Source: Branchiostoma floridae (lineage: Eukaryota; Chordata; Leptocardii; Amphioxiformes; Branchiostomatidae). From it: a stretch of 64,000 bases of DNA. Position numbers and translations under genes: made by a program. The DNA lies in NCBI RefSeq assembly GCF_000003815.2, contig NC_049991.1, forward strand, positions 5,301,822 through 5,365,821, read 5' to 3'. Of the stretch, positions 35,601-45,285 are shown piece by piece; positions within the stretch are counted from its first letter, which is position 1, and each line of letters starts with the position of its first letter. The notes beneath the pieces are model-generated. The model had not been told where the DNA came from, searched no databases, and was given only the letters and a program-made list of their open reading frames with translations.

Positions 35601-35718
35601 GATTCATATTCTAAAACTCTGTAGTCTCAAATTCTAATCACCATGTTTTCTTTTTTTCCAGGAGGTGTGCATGGTGAAAGGCAGTCAGTGGTATCTAAAA
35701 GGAACCCTAACCTCCTAG
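20641..35718 (+). CDS. POLR3E: DNA-directed RNA polymerase III subunit RPC5, 20 exons
   Basis: RPC5 pairs with RPC4 in the Pol III subcomplex that acts in initiation, termination and reinitiation (family knowledge). Exons: 20641-20673, 21418-21468, 21627-21704, 21937-22049, 22846-22928, 24028-24144, 24925-24971, 25210-25329, 27480-27562, 28013-28057, 28303-28394, 29192-29312, 29948-30029, 30296-30355, 30722-30879, 32171-32238, 33457-33938, 34471-34548, 34959-35084, 35662-35718. Phases agree throughout, giving 697 residues (human 708). Diagnostic stretches: [87 protein letters not shown] and the end WYLKGTLTS. The long exon 17 carries the low-complexity linker ([12 protein letters not shown]) and a C-terminal winged-helix part. 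Introns hold many MITEs, an 18-bp minisatellite and a hAT-like element. Confidence 0.97.
22118..22730 (+). mobile_element. tRNA-derived SINE split by a nested MITE
   Basis: The head with GTCGTGAGTTCAATCATGGC (22145) and body AAAGACTTCAAATATG lie left of a hAT MITE (22195-22539). The rest, AGCTGCTTACTCTGCTT... with TGGACTAGCCCCCTGCTGTA, lies right of it. Deleting the MITE restores collinearity with the minus-strand SINE at 15260-15540. In POLR3E intron 4. Outer ends approximate. Confidence 0.65.
22195..22539. mobile_element. hAT-type MITE nested in a SINE
   Basis: A 345-bp element beginning CAGGGTTCTAGCCAGG and ending CTAGCTAGAACCCTG. The sub-terminal sequence CATTTTAGCGTAGTGG is also mirrored at both ends. 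GTATG flanks both sides (22190-22194 and 22540-22544). Same terminal family as 820-1123 and 54008-54288, but the visible duplication is 5 bp rather than 8. Confidence 0.78.
23067..23273. mobile_element. TA-flanked MITE, family B copy 1
   Basis: A 207-bp element bounded by TA, starting CTGTAAATGCAGAAATG and ending TAAATGCATTTACAG, with internal GTTCGCGG / CCGCGAA motifs in both orientations. Homologous to 57236-57443. In POLR3E intron 5. Confidence 0.75.
23645..23985. repeat. GC-rich repeat cluster of unknown type
   Basis: In POLR3E intron 5. Contains three near copies of a 17-bp unit around AGCTATCGGGGACCCCTG (about 23786-23840) and imperfect inverted pairs such as GATGTGTCGGGA / TCGGGACACATC and CTGTCGGCGAG / CTCGCCGATAT. 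It contrasts with the AT-rich surroundings. No family recognised. Confidence 0.45.
24196..24290. repeat. GGTGGGTACC-family fragment
   Basis: TAGGGGTGGGTACAGATACC followed by CCGTTTTTCTTGTCAGACCGG matches the 63491 and 43580 repeats. It starts 52 bp downstream of POLR3E exon 6. Confidence 0.5.
25430..26273. mobile_element. PIF/Harbinger-like non-autonomous element, 844 bp
   Basis: Terminal inverted repeats of about 33 bp, starting GGCCAYGTTGATTTGATTAT, differ by a single base. TTA flanks both sides (25427-25429 and 26274-26276). No transposase reading frame inside. It lies in POLR3E intron 8. A degenerate end of the same family is visible near 13678-13722. An internal segment around 25600-25700 resembles the dispersed GGTGGGTACC repeat described at 63491. 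Confidence 0.87.
26518..27087. mobile_element. MITE with CATGCCCGTAGCCAGG termini
   Basis: 570 bp with exact 16-bp terminal inverted repeats (CATGCCCGTAGCCAGG). ATCCAA abuts both ends (26512-26517 and 27088-27093). The interior has the motif GAAATGGC.TTTCA.AGGGT..AGATTTCA repeated about 26731 and 26918, plus a CCTTCGG hairpin near the right end. The same interior motif occurs in the hAT MITEs at 820 and 54008. In POLR3E intron 8. Confidence 0.82.
27285..27425 (-). mobile_element. SINE fragment, minus orientation
   Basis: On the minus strand a tRNA-like head has a B-box-like GTCCTGGGTTCGATACTCGCC region (27357-27377) and an A-box-like GCAACGGCTAGAGCG. Upstream of POLR3E exon 9. Boundaries approximate. 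Confidence 0.5.
28416..28719. mobile_element. MITE with AGCTAAGGGCAC termini
   Basis: 304 bp. The left end AGCTAAGGGCACAACCCGCC mirrors the right end GGTGGGTCGTGCCCTTAGCT with two mismatches. In the POLR3E intron after exon 11, starting 22 bp after the donor. No clear target duplication. Confidence 0.75.
29074..29117. repeat. Perfect 44-bp palindrome
   Basis: 22-bp arms with no spacer, centred between 29095 and 29096; arm core AAACCACACAGACTGCTTT. In the POLR3E intron before exon 12, 74 bp upstream of that exon. Confidence 0.93.
30951..32110. repeat. 18-bp G-rich minisatellite, about 64 units
   Basis: Tandem units of the type GGACACTACTGGGGGTAC fill POLR3E intron 15. A higher-order period of 180 bp is visible: the segment at 31131 is repeated at 31311. 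Because 18 is a multiple of three and the unit has no stop, several frames on both strands stay open for hundreds of codons. These are not genes: they lack proper starts and family similarity and lie between two POLR3E exons. The plus strand has a GGGGG (or GGGG) run in most units. Confidence 0.95.
32249..33342. mobile_element. hAT-like or Transib-like element, 1.09 kb, non-autonomous
   Basis: The right terminus read inward is CACTGGCGGATCCAG. The left terminus CATGCGCGGATCCAG matches at 12 of 15 positions. GATAC abuts both ends (32244-32248 and 33343-33347). GC-rich hairpins lie near both ends (GGCGCGCCAGGCGCC; GCGGCCTTCGGCCGC), with a 20-base A run near 32300-32320. No transposase frame. 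In POLR3E intron 16. A 5-bp duplication would suggest Transib, but a decayed 8-bp hAT duplication is equally possible. Confidence 0.7.
35196..35403. mobile_element. TA-flanked MITE, family A copy 2
   Basis: Starts CTGTAATTCACTTTG after TA and ends near AGGAATTAC. Collinear with 19446-19653. In the last intron of POLR3E. Confidence 0.7.
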
Positions 35719-36996
35719 CACACGATGAAACATCAAGTCACTCTTAAGTCTCTGCCAAGACCGTATATTTAAGTTTTGTACATGAAAAACAGCCAAGATG
35801 ATGGATTTTGAAGGAAAAATTGATAAAAACTTGGCCAGTGTATAATATTTCTTTGAAACTCTTACTCCTTGTATTGATAATGTTTGTTGTTTTGTGTTGA
35901 TGTGGTCAGATAATAAAGTATATTCTATAGAAAGATTTGATAATGTCTACACATACATATGCTCTTAAATACATTGAACATGTGATGGGTAGCCTACAGC
36001 AAATCACGAACCAAAGTTTACATTGGACACAGGTGAACAGAAGTTCAGAAAATCAGTACCATTTGATTTCAGCAATGCTTTAAGTTCTATACATGTAGAT
36101 ATTGGGTTTATCCTTCCTGAGATTGAGAACAAGTTATCAGAAGTACATGTAATTATAAGAATGATGCCTATGTTCAAGACCACAGTGTAAATACACTATA
36201 ACAGCCCTGAGGACACAGAATGTTATTTGATATACGCTGCCTTTGTTATTATGTGAAACTCAATACCTTGGACAACATTCGAAAATGAAATTATCAAGTG
36301 TACTAGCTTGCCATAGATGTCATCTTTTCGACAAACAATAATTTACATTCCTTTTGTTTATTTTCCTGATTTGCAATGATGTCATCTTAACCTTACACAT
36401 ACTGAGTTACCTGAGAATCAGTACCAAGTGGGAGGTGTACATTTGCTGGTATCATGCCAAGGGTTAACATTATTTGTACAACCATTAATAATAAAGAACT
36501 GGCCAGACTCATCAGTTTATGTTGTTTTCTTTCTGAAGAGTGTGATTGTCTACTGAATCCTCTAGCAATTGTTAGAATATTCCACAGTCTCATGGTGTAA
36601 AGTACGTGTAGTTGTATGGGGATGATCGTTGATTCGTATGCTCTACCCATATTTGTCAGATATCCAAAGTTTTATATTGTCAAATTTATTGTAGAGAAAC
36701 ACTGCAGAAATTCAATTATCAAGAAAATTTTCCAAGACAATGTCAATAAACATGCACTAGTACTCATTTAAGGCACAAAATTGTAAATTCTCCAAAAACA
36801 AAATTACTGTTGTCACGCCATTGCTGTAAATTGTTCTATTATGTCATTGCATTGGAAGTTTCCCTTGATCATCAAATTGCCTTTGATTCATAGAGCAGTT
36901 CTGACTTGACATTAGAGTCTGGGAATGTTTGCATCTTTATCGAACTATAATCAGAGAGAATCAAATCCACAGAAATGCCAAGTTGAGAGTTGCCCT
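35719..36996. other. Convergent 3' region, POLR3E / ENOSF1
   Basis: About 1.28 kb between two converging stop codons. It contains the POLR3E polyadenylation signal (35912). On the minus strand there is an AATAAA complement (TTTATT, 36685-36690) that may serve ENOSF1. AT-rich, no exon seen. Confidence 0.45.
35912..35917 (+). terminator. POLR3E polyadenylation signal
   Basis: AATAAA 194 bp after the POLR3E stop codon. Confidence 0.6.
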
Positions 36997-39221
36997 CTAA
37001 GGTGCAGTAAACTTGCCCTCCTTAAACAGCTGCTGCCATGTGGCCCCATTTGGGTACTGATAATCACGGATAGACTCTGGCTTCATCTCGGTAGAGTATC
37101 CCGCAGCTTTCGGTAGGACGTAGCTGGCGTTCTTGATAACGATAGCCTCCTTGAAATTCTCGTGGAGGTGGTCGGCGAACTCGCACACGCGGTTTTCCAG
37201 GGAGCCGGAAACCGAGATGTAGTCGAAGACCGCGAGATGCTGCACCATCTGGCATAGACCCACCCCACCGGCGTGCGGACAGACCGGGATGCCGAACTTC
37301 GCAGCCATCAGAATAACGGACACCACCTCGTTCACACCACCCATCCGACAGCTGTCGATCTGACAGAACTGGAGCCCGCCTGCTTGTAGGAGCTGCTTGA
37401 AGATGACGCGGTTCTGACACTGCTCGCCAGTGGCTACGCCAATCCCCAGGGGGTTGAGCGCTTTCGCGATGGTCGCGTGGCCAAGAGCGTCGTCGGGAGA
37501 GGTGGGCTCTTCGATCCACAGAGGCTTGAACTCAGCGAGTCGCTTCATGTGGTCGATACTCTCCTGAACGTCCCAGCGCTGGTTGGCATCCACCATCATG
37601 ATGTTGTCCCAGCCGATCTCCTCACGGATCAGCCCACACCGCCGAACGTCATCAGCAAGGTCCGCACCTACCTTAACCTTCGAAAATAAACGGTAAAACT
37701 GATGAGAACAGAAAGGGAGCAGACTGTACGTATTGAAAATACTGATAGGGATCTAAAATTGCCATGATGCATTGGAAATTCAGTGTGAACATGTACCAAG
37801 ATATCAAAGTCCATACAATGCATCAATGCCAGAACCAAAAACAGTATCCCATAAGAGATGAACTTAAACAATCGTTGTTGTGTGCTGTTAAACTATGATA
37901 AATGTCAGAAAGAAATCAGCTTAATTTGCATGCATTTAAGCTACAGAGTAAACTACAAGAGAATACTCTGCAAGCAGAGGTTTGGCTCCGGCTGTTTTCT
38001 ACATGTTTTTGAACAAGAAAAGGGGACATATAAGAAAGCCCAACTAAAAATATACAAAAACACAACTGAAGACAAACATCTGCTTTGAGAGAGACAAGAG
38101 CCCACCTTAAATCGGGTCCATCCCTGCGCCAGTCCTTCCCGACACCTCCTGCGGATCTCATCCTCACTGTACCCCAGCCAGCCAGCTGAGGTGATGTATG
38201 CTGGGTACCCCTTCTCCAACATCTCCTTCTCTCTGTCTGCTTTACCTTCCTACAGATGGACAAAAAACACACTGTCAACTAAACACTGACATTTGAAACA
38301 ATTCATTTACACCTTGTGATAGCAAAGCTTTGTTTGCTTACTTCGCTATCTTTCTTTCTGTTTAGCTAGGGCTAGATTTGCTGTTTTGGTTTGTTCAAAA
38401 TTTTCCTGGTTTACTTGTTCCTTTATGTTTTTCCCAAATAAAGCATCTTTTCACAATACTAACGTTCTGCACCCAAAGAGAATGAATGAATGGTTCAATA
38501 CGTTGTTGCAAGACACAGTGTACAATAGTTGCCTTCACTAGCTGAAATGTATAACTATTATGAATTACAATAAAAGGTAATCAAGGAGCAATAAAATGCA
38601 TAAGCTTAATGTTAAAACCTTATAAAACTTATTTTTAACATAAATGTATATGTGAACTTATTGTCAGTGCTATATTAAACTTAGAGTTGATATTTAAGAC
38701 GTTACAAGTACCTGCTTTTTCTTCAGCATTTCAACAGCTTCTTCCGTAGTCAGGACGTCACTGATGTAACGGAAGTCGATGCACGATACCAGCTTCTCTG
38801 GCTCCATGTCGACTAGGAGCTTCCACAGAGGCTTGCCTTCTCTTTTCGCCCACAGGTCCCACAGCGCGTTCACTATGGCCGCCGTGGCAAGGTGGATCAC
38901 TCCCTTCTCCGGCCCGATCCACCGCATCTGACTCTCGCTGGTCAGGGCGCGCCAGAACCCGGAGAAGTCCCCATAGATATCCTCCAGCTTCTTCCCGATG
39001 AGGAGGAATGAGAGGGACTGGATGGCGACCACCACTACCTCAGTGCCCCGGCCGCAGGTGAATGTGAGCCCGTGGCCTTCGAGCCCGTCCCCGGCGTCCG
39101 TGGTGATGACCACGTACCCACAGGAGTAGTCGGGGTCGGTGTGCATGGCGTCCGAGCCATGGGCCTCCAGGGAAGTCGGGAAGCGAAGGTCGTACGCCTT
39201 CAGAGCTGTTATGATAGGCAT
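36997..39221 (-). CDS. ENOSF1: Mitochondrial enolase superfamily member 1 (L-fuconate dehydratase type)
   Basis: Enolase-superfamily sugar-acid dehydratase converting L-fuconate to the 2-keto-3-deoxy acid (family knowledge). Exons on minus: 39221-38712, 38249-38106, 37677-36997, all joined in phase 0; 444 residues (human 443). The ATG at 39221 gives MPIITALKAYDLRFPTSLEA, the expected N-terminal length. Family motifs: HGSDAMHTDPDYSCGYVV, RWIGPEKGVIHLATAAIVNA, then RFKVKVGAD with the catalytic KxK across the second splice junction. Metal ligands are in VDANQRW (Asp), WIEEPTSPDD (Glu) and TGEQCQNR (Glu), and the His is in CPHAGGVGLC. No key residue is missing. Divergent from MRPL12. Confidence 0.96.
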
Positions 39222-39771
39222 GGTGAAGGATGCGAAAGCTGTGAACCCAACCAAAGGAAAAACTAGAAAGGGGAGGGGCAGTTGTTCACACTGTCGTCAA
39301 AGGGAAAAGTCCGCCTCTCAGACGTCAATAGTTTGCGGTGGTCCAAAGATCAGTTGTGACCTTTGCAGCTTTGTAGATGCGCCTCAAACAAAAGACTGAG
39401 GTGGACTTTCCACTTTGCCACACGTTTGTTGCAGACGACACTTCCGGGATCCAGGTGGAGGTTAGAGGTCAACGTACTGTAGGTCAGAGTTCATCGCAAT
39501 GGCTTGTGGGATATTTCCAGAGCCGTACCCTCTCACTGCAGCAACACGCAACAAATATTAAAGTATCTTTGAACTTCAGAAAAATAATACAACATTTTTA
39601 TGCCAAAAAAACAAACTAAAACTTAAATATAACAATTACATTTATTGATTCTGACAGAGACATGTGAGAGATGTGTTATTTTGTTTTGTTGAATGTTATG
39701 AGAATACAGCAGTTGCGTTTTTCTGTTACGAAAGCCCCCATGTGGGTGAGTGACCTCCACAGAGCCGAAAG
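39222..39771. promoter_or_regulatory. Shared divergent promoter region, ENOSF1 / MRPL12
   Basis: 550 bp between start codons pointing apart. No obvious TATA box; the interval probably contains both 5'UTRs and a bidirectional promoter. No repeat seen in it. Confidence 0.55.
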
Positions 39772-42700
39772 ATGCACGCGGTAACCCAGTGTTCACGGCT
39801 TTCCTCCCAAATTATCCGTTTAGGACGGTCTTTCTCAAGGTAAGAAACTTAAAACGTTGCGTATTGGTTTCCATGTAAGGTAGTTACCGTTTTGGCATAG
39901 CTGTTGTCTTTTGGATACAGTGCAAAATCACGCTATGATTTACGTCGTTTTGTAACCCCCCTCCCATTTTTTAATACCGGCCTGTCACAAAATTATAAAC
40001 CACACAGAAATATTGACGCATAGACAGTGAAAGTAACGTAATATGTATGCCGTAACCTGATGGTAACGCTCATCATCAAAGCAAGTATACCGAAGTCACG
40101 GGTTCCGCACTGGGCGCCCAGTGCGGAATTCGTGGAGAAACTGGCGTCGGCACTCGGGGCCCAGTACGGAAGAAACTTCCGCACAGGAATTCCAGTGCGG
40201 AAGGGTTTTTTCGAGTGCTGAAGACCCGTCAGCACTGGAATTCCAGAGCTACACCTTGTCTCGGCACTCGTTTTCCAGTGCCGAACTCCGCCCAGCACTC
40301 GGTTTCTAGTGCCGAACTCCGCCCAGCACTCGGTTTCTAGTGCTGATCTCCGCTCAGCACTCGGTTTCTAGTGCGGAAGGGTGGTTCAAAGATCGTTCAG
40401 CACTGGTTACCCAGTGCGGAGGTCTTTGAGCACTGGATAACCGAGTGCCGATCTACCTAAGTCACGGGTTCCGCACTGGGATTTCTAGTGCTCGGTGACT
40501 TTTCGGCACTAGAGGCCGAGTGCTAAGACCACTTCGGCACTAGAAGCCGAGTGCTACTATCATTTTAAGACCGTCAGCACTGGGTTACCAGTGCTCGCGT
40601 CCAAATTGTTACTCAAAAACATACTAGTACTCAGTATTTTAAATCAATTTTGCCCTAGTCTTGTCTCTGTTGGAACTCGAAACAGCATGTGTGTATCATA
40701 CGCTACATCCTACATGTATATAGTGTTATGTAAATGATGACCTCGTGTCAACAGTGTGTCAGCTTCGTTCCCTTTTTCTAAATTTCACGAAGATAAAATG
40801 CCAATAAATTACAGCTCCCTTTGTCGTGTTTGAGTTGCAGACTACTTTCAATCAATCGTTCGCATGCATCATTTGTTGATGCGTGGCGGCTACAGACAGT
40901 TTAGACAGTTCTACTTTGGTCACGAAAAAAAAAATGTCTAAATAAGAAAGATAATTGATATGTACTGTTCTTTGAAAACCCGACACGGATATTTCCTCCC
41001 ATACGCAGCTTTCTCAGGCTCAAGGTGAACGATTTGTTACACTTCTTTTATGTATTACATTTGTATATGTGTGCCTTTAACTGCCCGGAACTGTAAATAA
41101 CGTAACGCACTCCGAGGCAGGCTGTCAGCACTCGCGGTTTCAAGTGCGGAATATTTGTCGTCACTGGTTTTCCTGTGCGGAATATTTGTCGTCACTCGTT
41201 TTCTAGTGCGGAATATTTGTCGTCACTCGTTTTCTAGTGCGGAATATTTGTCGTCACTCGTTTTCTAGTGCGGAAGGTAGTCTCAGCACTCGGTTTCTAG
41301 TGGTGAATCGGGGGTTTTCAGTGCTGAAGTCGACTCACCACTGGACACCTAGTGCGGACGTAACGTCGGCACTAGACTTCTAGTGCGGAAGGCCCCTTCC
41401 GCACTAGACACCGAGTGCTGAGAGAGGAACCCGTGACTTCGGTAGTTTTGCATCATCAAACAACTGCTCATTTTGGGGGGAGGGGGGCATAACTGTGTCA
41501 TGTCAAATTATCAATCATAATAATTATTCTGTCTATATTTTTAAATGGTCACAGGGGGTGTTGGGACATACCTGAATTCACCGCGGTACCGTTAATCATA
41601 GAGGGTCTGCATGCTCTTTTCGGTATAGCCTATGTAGCCTAATTTGATTATGATTTCCTTTAATTTGTAGGGAAATCTCTAAAACTCTACACCTTGCCAT
41701 GATGGCTTGGTTTAGAGAATGGAAAAGCCTAACCACCACCTCCCACTCCATCCATACCATTCCCTTCTTGGTTGCTCTTCTCCCCCTTGCAATTTTTTCC
41801 TAGTATAAGTAAAACATGTGGTCACTCTATAACATTAACAAAGGGGAAATTTCCTCCTCAGATCTTCCCTCCACAGATGCAGCCTGAGACCACAGCAGCA
41901 GAGGAGATTACTACACGTTACCAGGACGACATGCACGTCAACAACAGAACCACTAGCACCGCCCTTAGCTGATGGAGAAACAAAGGAGATCCCGCCCAAA
42001 ATCCAGAAAATAGTAGACGACATAGCAACCCTCACCCTCTTGGAAGTGTCTGAGCTTAATGCCTTACTTAAAGTGAGTAAAGAATTTGAACTTATAAGTA
42101 CTTTCACAGATCCAACTGTGCATGCACAGGTCAAAGTTGAAAACCCTGGGCTGTCACAGTTATGTCTTGACTATGTTTCATACATGTCCAAATGAATGGC
42201 CTCCATGGCCAGTTTGCATAGCATTGTCCAGGCATGTTTTATTTTTATGTCTCTAGCTTCACCTTTGACCTGTGCATGTGCACTTGGATCTGTGAAAGCA
42301 CTTATTTGGAAAGAGTTAATTTTTCTCCTCCTTGATTGTACAGAAGTATTGTTGTCACCACTCACTCACTCACCATGGTCAATTAATCTCAGTTATCCAA
42401 ATTATTAATGTTTTAGAAGCATTAACAGTTCCCTCAAGTTGTAGTAGATGTTAGGAAAGTTGTTAAAAGAGTTTCTTAAGCTTGAATTTCTCTCTGTTTC
42501 AGAAAACGTTCAACATTGCGGACACACCCATGATGCCAATGGGAGGTTTTGCAGCACCAGCTCCTAAGGTGAGCTAGAGCATGAGTGAAGTACGGGTCTT
42601 ACTCAGTGTCACTAACGAAAGGTAGTGGATACTACCTGAAAAGTTTCAAAATTCTATCCAGTTGCTTAAGAAACTGTTACCATTGCATATCTTATTACCC

Positions 42701-44259
42701 GTAGGTCTTAACTGTTGCAATGTAACAATACCATTTTTCCTTGCCTTCATATAAGTGAACACTTAGCACCACACACACTCACCTTGGCATACAATATCTT
42801 TCCCTACACTGCTGTGCAGACAGAAAAAAATTAGGTTCACAGCTCGAAATTTTTGGCACCCAGTATTTTTATTCTTATCTCCAAGCAGATCCTACGCTGC
42901 TATAAGATAGTATCAAAGCTGGCCAAGGAGTTCGTTCGTTCGTCCCATAGCCTTTTAATCAGCCGTAGGAGTATAGCTGGCCAAAGGGAGTCAAACGGGT
43001 TTGATACTATATTACGCCACCGTGGATCTGCTTTGAGATTATTTCGATCCCTGCTTACTTACCGCTTACCGCTTACCGGTCCCTTGACCGGGGGTGGTCG
43101 TGGGGGTGCTTTGCTGCTGAGCACACCTCCCTCCATCTCTCCCTGTCGTGAGCCAACACTTGGGCGCTGGCAAGGGGCAGGCCAGTCCCTGCTATTCATT
43201 GAGAAAGATTTACTGTTTTCTAATACAGTGTATGTAGTTTATACTTCAGTTCAAGACTGTGTGAGTTGATTTTTTTTTTCTTTTTTTGTTCATCCCTGAA
43301 GGAGGAAGAAGAAGAGGCAGCTGCAGAAGTTAAGGTGGAACAGACGGAGTTCACGGTCAAACTGGTGAAGTTTGACGATGCCAGCAAAGTCAAACTTATC
43401 AAGGAAATCAAGACACACAAGGAGGGCATGAATCTTGTGCAGGTAAGGGAATAATAGTCCTAATCCTAGATGTTGGTCATCATCGCAGGCTGCTTGCCCG
43501 GTCCACTCTCTCCTTACAAACGTTGGTGGTGGTCTGAAACCCCAGTCATACCACTAGAAATTATGTTTATTGTTTACTAGGCGTGGGTACCAGTGCAGGA
43601 AATTCAGTCCAAGTCCAGAGTATCTTTCCGAACCAGTCCAACAAGAAAAACCCCTGCTGTTTACAGTTCACACACCAATTCTTCCTAACAGGGGTCCATG
43701 GTGGTGAGCTGCAAAAAAGTAATGCAGGGGCTTGGATGGTCCAGGTTTTGGATCACCTTTCTCAAAATCTGCTACGAAATGGCATTTAATACTTACATGG
43801 CTGAAAAGCATAGGAAGTTATGTGTTTGGGGAAAAATTGCTTTTAGGCACAAGTCTCACTTATCCGTGTATGCATTCGCATTGGAAGAGAGTCGCCCCAT
43901 ATTCACTGTCCATGCGTTCTGTTGGCCATTTCTATGCCTTGTATTTGTCATTGTGAAAAGCTTAGTGTTCAGATTCTTTTTATCATTAGCTTGATTATAC
44001 ATTGTGTACCTAAGAGTATTCTCCTTTGGATAATATGGGTCAATATCTTTGGAATCAAATCCTTTGTCTTATCACAAGAGAGCTAAATTTGGTATCCCTA
44101 TTTGGTTCTCAAATGTTCCTTTCCTCTTTCCAGGCCAAGAAGTTTGTGGAGGCGACGACTACAGGACCTCAGGTAGTGAAGGAAGGCATCGCCAAGGAGG
44201 AGGCAGAGACTATAAAGGCAGCCCTGGAACCTCTGGGGGCAGTTGTACAGATTGACTAG
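39772..44259 (+). CDS. MRPL12: Mitochondrial ribosomal protein bL12m
   Basis: Mitochondrial L7/L12 stalk protein, which recruits translation factors to the mitoribosome (family knowledge). Exons: 39772-39839, 41877-42072, 42503-42568, 43302-43442, 44134-44259; 198 residues, the same length as human. Exon 1 encodes a basic, hydroxylated presequence ([20 protein letters not shown]), and its phase joins exactly to exon 2 at ...[13 protein letters not shown]. The N-terminal dimerisation part has [19 protein letters not shown]. The C-terminal domain has [20 protein letters not shown] and ends [12 protein letters not shown]. Exon 4 uses an AAG acceptor after a long T run. Exon 1 was assigned by phase and presequence character, so it is slightly less certain. 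The 1.37-kb palindromic element fills much of intron 1. Confidence 0.94.
40081..41450. mobile_element. Element with dense GCACT...AGTGC palindromic sub-terminal arrays
   Basis: 1,370 bp in MRPL12 intron 1. CATCATCAAA abuts both borders (40071-40080 and 41451-41460). The termini share inverted TACCGAAGTCACGGGTTCC, with the outermost 6-7 bases only partly matching. Two clusters (about 40103-40600 and 41126-41427) hold roughly twenty units of the form GCACT-S-G-N4-C-N-AGTGC, each a short inverted repeat and often framed by TTCCG/CGGAA. One unit, CCGCACTGGGCGCCCAGTGC (40104-40123), lies in a perfect 26-bp palindrome. About 515 bp of AT-rich sequence without a long frame separates the clusters. 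A 10-bp duplication fits Mutator-like elements, but the superfamily is unproven. Confidence 0.85.
42094..42305. mobile_element. MITE with ~45-bp terminal inverted repeats
   Basis: 212 bp in MRPL12 intron 2. The left end ATAAGTACTTTCACAGATCC and adjacent GCACAGGTCAAAG mirror the right end CTTTGACCTGTGC...GGATCTGTGAAAGCACTTAT. A fragment resembling one arm (TCACCTTTGACCTTGTGCAT) is at about 198-217. The left end begins 21 bp after the exon 2 donor. Confidence 0.8.
42877..43039. mobile_element. Short foldback MITE
   Basis: 163 bp in MRPL12 intron 3. ATCTCCAAGCAGATCC at the left mirrors GGATCTGCTTTGAGAT at the right. The inner segments AGTATCAAAGCTGGCCAA and TTGATACTAT / AGCTGGCCAAAGGGAG also pair in part. 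Confidence 0.7.
43580..43690. repeat. GGTGGGTACC-family fragment
   Basis: GGCGTGGGTACCAGTGCAGG followed by TTCAGTCCAAGTCC and AACCAGTCCAACAAGAAAAA resembles both ends of the insertion at 63491-63888 brought together. In the last intron of MRPL12. Confidence 0.5.
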
Positions 44260-45285
44260 TCTTAGGAACAATTTTTGAGTATAGAGTACTTCAGGCAAAA
44301 CAGTTTTCTGACATATGGGAGCCTGTGTTGTTCATTTTTGTTGTCAAAATCACATCATAACATTCAGGTTTTTAGATGGATGGGGGAAATTGTCAGAAAT
44401 TTAGATGGACAGGTCCCGGAGATAGACCTAATACAGACACACAAAATCAGTATGTTGCTTGACAGTTATGTAAGAAGAGGCAAAGAAAAATAGTTTTTCC
44501 ACTTCAATCTGTGATTGGTATAATAATATTATGTAACCAGTTTGCTTGACCATACTTGTCTCGCTAATTAATTAGCTTAATAACATTTCCATTGTTGCTT
44601 TTTTGCAAATAGTATAAGGCCGCCAAAGAAGTCAAGGAGAGGTGTTATAATGTGATGTAAAATAGAGAAAGACGTACAAACAGTACCCTATCTGAGGCAG
44701 AAGCTTTATAAGGTACAATGTAGACAGTTATCTGACTTATCATAGTATTATTAAACCATGTCATAAAGAAAGATGAATTTGTCTTCTTGTGTTGTTGTTG
44801 CGAGCATGTAGCAATTGTTATACAAATAGCTTAAGAAGATAACACACACACTCAGATAACAAGTACAGAAAAAAAAAACATCACAGATAAGGTACAAATA
44901 TTTCTTTATCATTTTATTTTCCAGTCTTTTGCAGTCATTCCAGTTATAAAAATTACCCGATATTATAAAATCAAAGGTTTCAGTTGCAAGACAGACAATC
45001 TGCAATCTATCTAGTGGGGGGGGGGGGGGGCATTCAACCGTAAAAAGTGATCTTCCACTGTTCATGACAGAGAAGACGGATGCTATGCATAGTTGTTTTA
45101 CAGATTCATTGTACCGGGAAAATTCCCCAAGCTCTTCTCAACAAACACAATGAGCAGTGCAACATGGATTAACATCCTTTCCTTGTAGCGTACATGTTAG
45201 GTGAGCAGAGGGGAACAAACTCGGGCTTCTCCAGGGAAGGGCCTAAAATAGTATAACCACTGGACTATGCATGCTACATCTAACT
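44260..45285. other. Convergent 3' region, MRPL12 / DPH7
   Basis: About 1 kb between converging stop codons, AT-rich with a run of 15 G at 45016-45030. It presumably holds both 3'UTRs. No exon seen. Confidence 0.4.

Noticed and set aside
43266-43301. Extension of MRPL12 exon 4 upstream into the T run
   Set aside because: It would encode poly-Phe; the AAG acceptor at 43299-43301 restores phase and matches the family length of 198 residues.
45016-45030. Run of 15 G as a functional G-rich element
   Set aside because: A simple homopolymer, prone to sequencing and length error; nothing around it supports a role.
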